From positions 1,674,001 through 1,738,000 of the forward strand of contig NZ_AP024850.1 of the NCBI RefSeq assembly GCF_024346675.1: a stretch of DNA of 64,000 nt, read 5' to 3'. Below the pieces are notes generated by a model that saw nothing but the letters and a program-made list of their open reading frames with translations, ran no database searches and was not told the origin of the DNA. Source of the stretch: Photobacterium sanguinicancri. Lineage in GTDB: Bacteria; Pseudomonadota; Gammaproteobacteria; Enterobacterales; Vibrionaceae. The first letter of the stretch is position 1. Every line of letters starts with the position of its first letter. Shown here in pieces: positions 60,198 to 64,000 of this stretch. Made by a program: the position numbers and the translations under genes.

Positions 60198-60749
60198 ATG
60201 TCATCAAACAACCAAATAGCGAGGCTTCACAGGTGGATCATTAGAACTCTGCTTGTTCTAACTGCTTTTAGTGCTTTAGGAATGATAACGAAATTTGTAC
60301 CCAGTAACTCTTATGCTTTCTGTGCTCAGATAGTAGTAGGCGTAGCAGTTGTGATATTTTCACTTTTTATCTATTACCAGTTACACAGAGCTAACGTTAA
60401 TAATAAAAAACGTAACTCTAAAGAATATAAAAGCCTGAACCTTCCGGAAATTGTATCTCCTCCTTTAGTTGCATTTTTCTTGTTTTACTTCAGCTTAATC
60501 TACGGTTTTCCATCTTTAATTCACATCGTAATAGCTAATGATAAGGGAAGGGCTGAATTTATAGCTTATAAACCAACGGTTAGTTACTCTAGTACATCCG
60601 GTCGGTGCAAAGGTGCAATAAAAGTTGATACCCCGCTATTGTTTACCCAACGTATATGTAACGTGAATCAGAAAGCGTATGAGTCACTGAATGATGGCGA
60701 CACTTTAGTTGTGTATGGTCGGCAGTCAATTTTTGGCATAGGGCTGTAA
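60198..60749 (+). CDS. Cassette membrane protein
   Basis: The 183-residue product has three or four helices (IIRTLLVLTAFSALGMI, IVVGVAVVIFSLFIYY, VAFFLFYFSLIYGF) and a soluble C-terminal part with a Cys pair (GRCKGAI and RICNVN) that could lie outside. The ATG at 60198 has TAAGGAT before it. The longer frame from 60081 runs through the attC and is rejected. Confidence 0.6.
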   Translation: MSSNNQIARLHRWIIRTLLVLTAFSALGMITKFVPSNSYAFCAQIVVGVAVVIFSLFIYYQLHRANVNNKKRNSKEYKSLNLPEIVSPPLVAFFLFYFSLIYGFPSLIHIVIANDKGRAEFIAYKPTVSYSSTSGRCKGAIKVDTPLLFTQRICNVNQKAYESLNDGDTLVVYGRQSIFGIGL

Positions 60750-60831
60750 AAGGCCATCAAGTGTGAGGTATTACACTCGGTATTTTTGGTTTGAAGTTCA
60801 GAGGGGCGAACCTTATGGCAAGGCGCTATGT
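60744..60831 (+). repeat. attC-like site
   Basis: It contains AAAAGGCCATCAAGTGTGAG, TTACACTCGG, TTTTTGGTTTGAAGTTCAG and the right end AAGGCGCTATG. It overlaps the stop of the preceding gene. The cores are diverged. Confidence 0.65.
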
Positions 60832-60844
60832 GCTTAGAGGTAAT

Positions 60845-61339
60845 ATGGAAATTACGAAAGCAGATATTGGGCATGCAGAGCTGTTCAAAAACTATGCAGA
60901 AGACTGTGTACAAGAAGGTTTAGAGCTCTATGATGAGGCAAAGCTCGATAGTTATGCTTATTTAAAAAAGCGAATAGCTTATTCTGAGGGCAAAGAATTA
61001 CCTGCTGGTTGGGCTCCTATATCGACTTATTTCTATATTGAGTCAGGTATTATATGTGGTTCAATTAGATTCCGTCATGGCACAAACGAGTATATTGAAA
61101 ATGTTATTGGTCATATAGGTCATGACACTTTAGCGCGAGCTAGGGGCTGCGGCGTTGCGACAAAGATGCTTAGGTGGATAGTAAATAATATCATTGAGCA
61201 TCGAGTTATTATTACTTGTGACGAAGACAATACCGCATCGAGTAGAGTGATAGAAAAATGTGGTGGTGAGTACCTAAGCACTTTCTATTGCGAAGATGAG
61301 CAACGTAATGTCCTTCGTTATCAATTAGAGCGTACATAA
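60845..61339 (+). CDS. GNAT acetyltransferase, cassette-borne
   Basis: The 164-residue protein is a GNAT acetyltransferase: IICGSIRFRHGTN, then GHIGHDTLARARGCGVATKMLRWIV with the acetyl-CoA loop ARGCGVA, and DNTASSRVIEKCGGEY with the usual last helix. It is unlike the two GNAT copies at 39.8 and 45.5 kb. AGAGGTAAT precedes the ATG at 60845. The substrate is unknown; cassette GNATs include antibiotic acetyltransferases, but nothing specific points that way. Confidence 0.8.
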   Translation: MEITKADIGHAELFKNYAEDCVQEGLELYDEAKLDSYAYLKKRIAYSEGKELPAGWAPISTYFYIESGIICGSIRFRHGTNEYIENVIGHIGHDTLARARGCGVATKMLRWIVNNIIEHRVIITCDEDNTASSRVIEKCGGEYLSTFYCEDEQRNVLRYQLERT

Positions 61340-61440
61340 AAAATTGCTCAATCAGACAGCTAACGTGTGGCATTTTTGGTTTGCAGTTACGTATGCTTGC
61401 TTAAGGTAGTCGTAAGCACCGTTTAGTAAGGCGATAAGTT
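61337..61440 (+). repeat. attC site, VCR/VPR-like
   Basis: It contains TTGCTCAATCAGACAGC, AACGTGTGGCATTTTTGG, TTGCTTAAGGTAG and the right end TAGTAAGGCGATAAG. The middle matches the Vibrio core well; the right core is changed from GTTAAG to GATAAG. Confidence 0.75.
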
Positions 61441-61454
61441 TACAGGGAGGCTTA

Positions 61455-61955
61455 GTGAAAAAATTAATTGCTTGTCTACTTTTAATTATTTCTTTTTCTG
61501 CGTATGCCAATATGGTTTGGCCTGCAGTATATTTGGAAGCTCGATTATTCTCATGGTGGGCAATATCTGCTGGGTTAGTTATTGAATCTATTTTTGTGCT
61601 GAAATTATTTAATTTGCCTGCGATAAAGGCTTTCATTGCCACATTTTGTGCTAATTTTGTATCTGCTGTGGCAGGCATTATTTTAATCCCTCTATCGGGT
61701 ATTGCTTGGGAAATATTTCCAGGTTCTATCTTCAATGAATTATTTAATATGGGGACATTTAATCCAATTACATGGAGCGCTACATTCATAATCGCGTGCA
61801 TGATAAATGCTGCTATTGAAGGAGGAGTTTATCAAAAGTTATTTAAATTACCTTTCAAGTATAAAAGTAAAACATTTTTTTGGTTTCTAATAGCCAATGC
61901 ATTTAGTGTTGGTGTCGCTTTAATAAGTGTTTTTATTAACCCATTGAAATTGTGA
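61455..61955 (+). CDS. Cassette membrane protein
   Basis: The 166-residue product starts with GTG after an AGGGAGG Shine-Dalgarno. It has an N-terminal hydrophobic segment that may be a signal (LIACLLLIISFSAYAN), then four helices including AFIATFCANFVSAVAGIILIP and a final one. No family recognised. Confidence 0.62.
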   Translation: MKKLIACLLLIISFSAYANMVWPAVYLEARLFSWWAISAGLVIESIFVLKLFNLPAIKAFIATFCANFVSAVAGIILIPLSGIAWEIFPGSIFNELFNMGTFNPITWSATFIIACMINAAIEGGVYQKLFKLPFKYKSKTFFWFLIANAFSVGVALISVFINPLKL

Positions 61956-62053
61956 ACTTGCAGTGCCATCAAGGTGATACATTACACTCGGCGGTTTTGG
62001 TTTTAACTTATGTGGTTTCGCTGGTCTTTTTGAGTGCGGTGCAGTTGGCCGCA
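61956..62053 (+). repeat. attC-like site
   Basis: It has GCCATCAAGGTGATACATTA, ACACTCGGCGGTTTTGGTTT and a closing GTGCAGTTGGCC. The body agrees with the site at 59522; the cores are poor. Confidence 0.6.
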
Positions 62054-62101
62054 AAAAATTGATAGTAGTGAGTATTTGGAACGACTTCATAATAAGGGAC
62101 T

Positions 62102-62878
62102 ATGATGGAAGAACTTCAAGGTGGGCGTGAAGGGCTCATTTTTCGCTCGGAAGATAAAGTGTATCGACCAAGTGGTTTTTGGTCTGTTTCAATCCATAAA
62201 TTGCTGTCTCATCTCGAAAGTGAGGGCCTTAATGGTGTGCCAAAATCATTTGGTTTCGATGATAATGGGAATGAGGTTTTATCTTATGTGTGGGGTGATG
62301 TTTACAATTACCCTCTAGTTGGTGCTATCTCGACGACTGAAGCATTGTGTTCTGCTGCCGTACTTTTAAGTCAGTATCATGATGCAACAGTATCCTTTGT
62401 TCAAAGTGAACAATGTAAAGATTTAAGGTGGCGTTTACCTACAAGAGAGCCGCAAGAAGTCATCTGTCATGGTGATTATGCTCCATACAACGTGGCATTA
62501 AAGGAAGATACAGTTGTTGGTGTTTTTGACTTCGATACGGCTCATCCTGCACCAAGGATTTGGGACGTGGCTTATGCTATTTATTGTTGGGCGCCTTTTA
62601 AAACGAATCCATATGATTCGTTAGGTGATGTAACAGAGCAATCCATTCGTGCAAAGCAATTCTGTGATTCTTATGGCCTATCATATAAAGATCGTATTCA
62701 ATTAGTAGACACCATGGTGTCGAGGGTACAAGCCTTAGTTGATTTTATGCATAACGAAGCGGCCAAAGGTAATAAAGCATTTATAGCGAATATCAGAGAT
62801 GGACATCATTTGGCTTATATCGCTGATATTGAATATTTAAAGCGAAATAAAGAACAAGTAACTAACTATTTATTGTAA
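62102..62878 (+). CDS. Phosphotransferase, APH-like, cassette-borne
   Basis: The 258-residue protein is of the aminoglycoside phosphotransferase/choline kinase-like fold. VICHGDYAPYNVAL contains the catalytic Asp and metal-ligand Asn of the Brenner motif, and VVGVFDFDTAHPAPRIWDVAYAIY contains the second metal-ligand Asp. The N-terminal ATP-binding lobe is short. Members phosphorylate drugs or small metabolites; the actual substrate cannot be read from this sequence. AAGGGA precedes the ATG. Confidence 0.82.
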   Translation: MMEELQGGREGLIFRSEDKVYRPSGFWSVSIHKLLSHLESEGLNGVPKSFGFDDNGNEVLSYVWGDVYNYPLVGAISTTEALCSAAVLLSQYHDATVSFVQSEQCKDLRWRLPTREPQEVICHGDYAPYNVALKEDTVVGVFDFDTAHPAPRIWDVAYAIYCWAPFKTNPYDSLGDVTEQSIRAKQFCDSYGLSYKDRIQLVDTMVSRVQALVDFMHNEAAKGNKAFIANIRDGHHLAYIADIEYLKRNKEQVTNYLL

Positions 62879-62880
62879 AA

Positions 62881-62965
62881 ATATGACATCAAGCAAGGTG
62901 ACGTTACATTTTGCTATTTTGTTGATAGTTGGGGTGCTTGGTTGGTTTAGACTTAGCGTACATTA
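62881..62965 (+). repeat. attC-like site, diverged
   Basis: It shows GACATCAAGCAAGGTGACG, TTTGCTATTTTG, GGTGCTTGGTTGG and a right end TTAGCGTACATTAAG. It is similar to the 59522 site in the GGTGCTTGGTTGGTT stretch. Confidence 0.55.
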
Positions 62966-62966
62966 A

Positions 62967-63284
62967 GAAGGATGTTCCAAGGGCGCCTTTCTTGTTTTTT
63001 CTGAGGATGATTTAATCCAAGGCGTACCGAGTGGTAGTTATACCTGGTCGAATTTTAAGAAACAGTATGCTTTAGAGACTCTGAATTTATTAAACAAAAA
63101 CCCAAATAGTCAAAATGATCTAAAAAAATTCTGGGTACAGTCATATAGCTCGATATCTAAAATTCATAATAGTCAGATGGACGTTTGGTGTTTTCCTAGA
63201 GTGTGGTTGAATAAAGAGGGCAAGCTACAAGTTGTCTTGGCACATTCAACTGCTTTCGTGTTAAACAAATTTATCTGTATTTAG
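62967..63284 (+). pseudogene. Start-less cassette reading frame
   Basis: A 105-codon open frame (GAFLVFSEDDLIQGVPSGSYTWSNF onward split as GAFLVFSEDD and GVPSGSYTWSNF) begins right after a TAA and has no start codon before an internal Met near its last third. It reads like real protein and ends at TAG. It is probably a cassette gene that lost its 5' end when the attC junction formed. Confidence 0.5.
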
Positions 63285-63451
63285 TTATAACAGTTTTAGC
63301 GAACCTGATACCCACTTTTATCGTCGACAGCTGATAATGCATCTGGGTTGGGTACTGTCGTTGTATCTGGTAGTGTAACTAAGTTGGGTGAAAAATAATT
63401 TAAATAATAAATTCAGTTTCTTAATGTACATTAATTGCAAAGGAGGAAGTC

Positions 63452-64000
63452 GTGCAAGAAGAATACAGGGATTACTACGCAAAATTTGACGAAGATAAGC
63501 GTCTTCTATCTCAAAATATAACGCGTATTGAGTTTGATACAACACTAAGTGTATTGGGGCCTTATATTACGTCAGTAAGTCACTTAACTGAGCTTGGTGC
63601 CGCGACTGGTCGTTATTCACTGCACTATGCTCAGCAAGGTATGAATGTGACGGCAGTAGAGTTAGTTCCTGAATTAGTAGATCAACTCAATGGCAACGCT
63701 AAGAGTCAACATTTAGACTTGGCTGTTTACGAAGCAAATGCAACTAACGTAAGCTTTATTGAAAGCGGCACTCAAGATGTCGTTTTAATTTTAGGACCGC
63801 TTTATCACATACAATCGCAATCAGACAGAGAAGCGGTATTAAAAGAAGCAAGTCGCATATTAAAACCCAATGGTGTGGTTGCCATTGCGTATATCAGCCG
63901 TTTCTTTGTTGCGGGTTTGCTAGCAAAAATGTCCTGTAGTTTAGTTTCTCCTGAAGTGCTAAGTGAATTAAATGAAAGTGGCTTAGTCAGATCATCTAAT
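63452..64000 (+). CDS. SAM-dependent methyltransferase, 3' end cut by window
   Basis: The frame starts with GTG after a strong AAAGGAGGAAG Shine-Dalgarno and is open to the window end (183 codons). It is a class I methyltransferase: TELGAATGRYSLHYA is the SAM-binding motif I, VTAVELVP holds the acidic residue of motif II, DVVLILGPLYHI is motif IV-like, and EASRILKPNGVVAIAYIS is the post-motif region. Substrate unknown. No clear attC separates it from the start-less frame, so the array boundary here is uncertain. Confidence 0.82.
   Translation, partial: MQEEYRDYYAKFDEDKRLLSQNITRIEFDTTLSVLGPYITSVSHLTELGAATGRYSLHYAQQGMNVTAVELVPELVDQLNGNAKSQHLDLAVYEANATNVSFIESGTQDVVLILGPLYHIQSQSDREAVLKEASRILKPNGVVAIAYISRFFVAGLLAKMSCSLVSPEVLSELNESGLVRSSN

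Noticed and set aside
61352..61801. 149-residue minus-strand frame
   Set aside because: It overlaps an attC and the membrane protein gene at 61455, which has a strong Shine-Dalgarno and coding pattern.
54037..64000. Integron integrase gene
   Set aside because: Looked for tyrosine-recombinase motifs on both strands near both leader blocks and found none; the integrase must lie outside the window or be lost.

Overview
The window looks like a chromosomal segment from a marine gammaproteobacterium of the Vibrionaceae, most likely Photobacterium or a close relative. The grounds are an AT-rich background, a cytolysin of the Vibrio cholerae cytolysin/phobalysin type, and a long series of VCR/VPR-like attC sites typical of Vibrionaceae chromosomal integrons. 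No rRNA, tRNA, CRISPR array or integrase gene was seen.

Layout. 1-6 kb: ordinary small genes (two PEP-CTERM proteins, an outer-membrane barrel, RDD, DM13 and YbjQ proteins). 6.5-11.3 kb: a secreted pore-forming cytolysin facing a gingipain-like C25 protease, sharing one bidirectional terminator. 11.8-15.3 kb: an 88-bp octanucleotide tandem repeat before an EamA transporter, then a YfcC-type carrier. 15.5-19.5 kb: a two-gene McrBC-type restriction system whose McrB carries an EVE-like insert inside the AAA+ domain. 19.5-22.7 kb: a metallo-beta-lactamase-fold protein, an MFS transporter and a LysR regulator. 23.4-29.0 kb: a WYL regulator followed by a tight five-gene operon (Gly/Ala-rich membrane protein, HNH-like membrane protein, CxxC cluster protein, coiled-coil tail-anchored protein, alpha/beta hydrolase). 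This is the best candidate for an uncharacterised conflict or defence system.

29-41 kb: a MerR/carboxymuconolactone-decarboxylase pair whose 3' end is duplicated on the far side of a 2-kb insert carrying a lipoprotein and an extra signal peptidase I, then LysR/MFS, VOC, a serine hydrolase, transporters, a GNAT acetyltransferase and small envelope proteins. 41.7-45 kb: a decayed mini cassette array with two attC sites, one of which is split exactly at its crossover point by an IS1182-family element. A second, gene-converted copy of the GNAT gene follows.

46-53.7 kb: a carbohydrate locus (DUF5107-TPR protein, sugar porter, ROK repressor, aldose-1-epimerase-like protein). A 21-bp palindrome upstream of the first gene recurs as two imperfect copies in the ROK/epimerase divergent promoter, so the wiring of a small regulon can be read from the DNA.

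53.8-64 kb: an integron cassette array without its integrase, with at least nine attC-like sites. Cargo includes a T4-type lysozyme overlapping a lipoprotein gene (effector/immunity-like), an HNH endonuclease between two copies of a 110-bp repeat, a reverse-oriented small gene, several small membrane proteins, a GNAT acetyltransferase, an aminoglycoside-phosphotransferase-like kinase and a SAM methyltransferase that runs off the right edge. A decayed IS110-family element lies inside the array. All assignments come from reading the sequence by eye; no database search was run.
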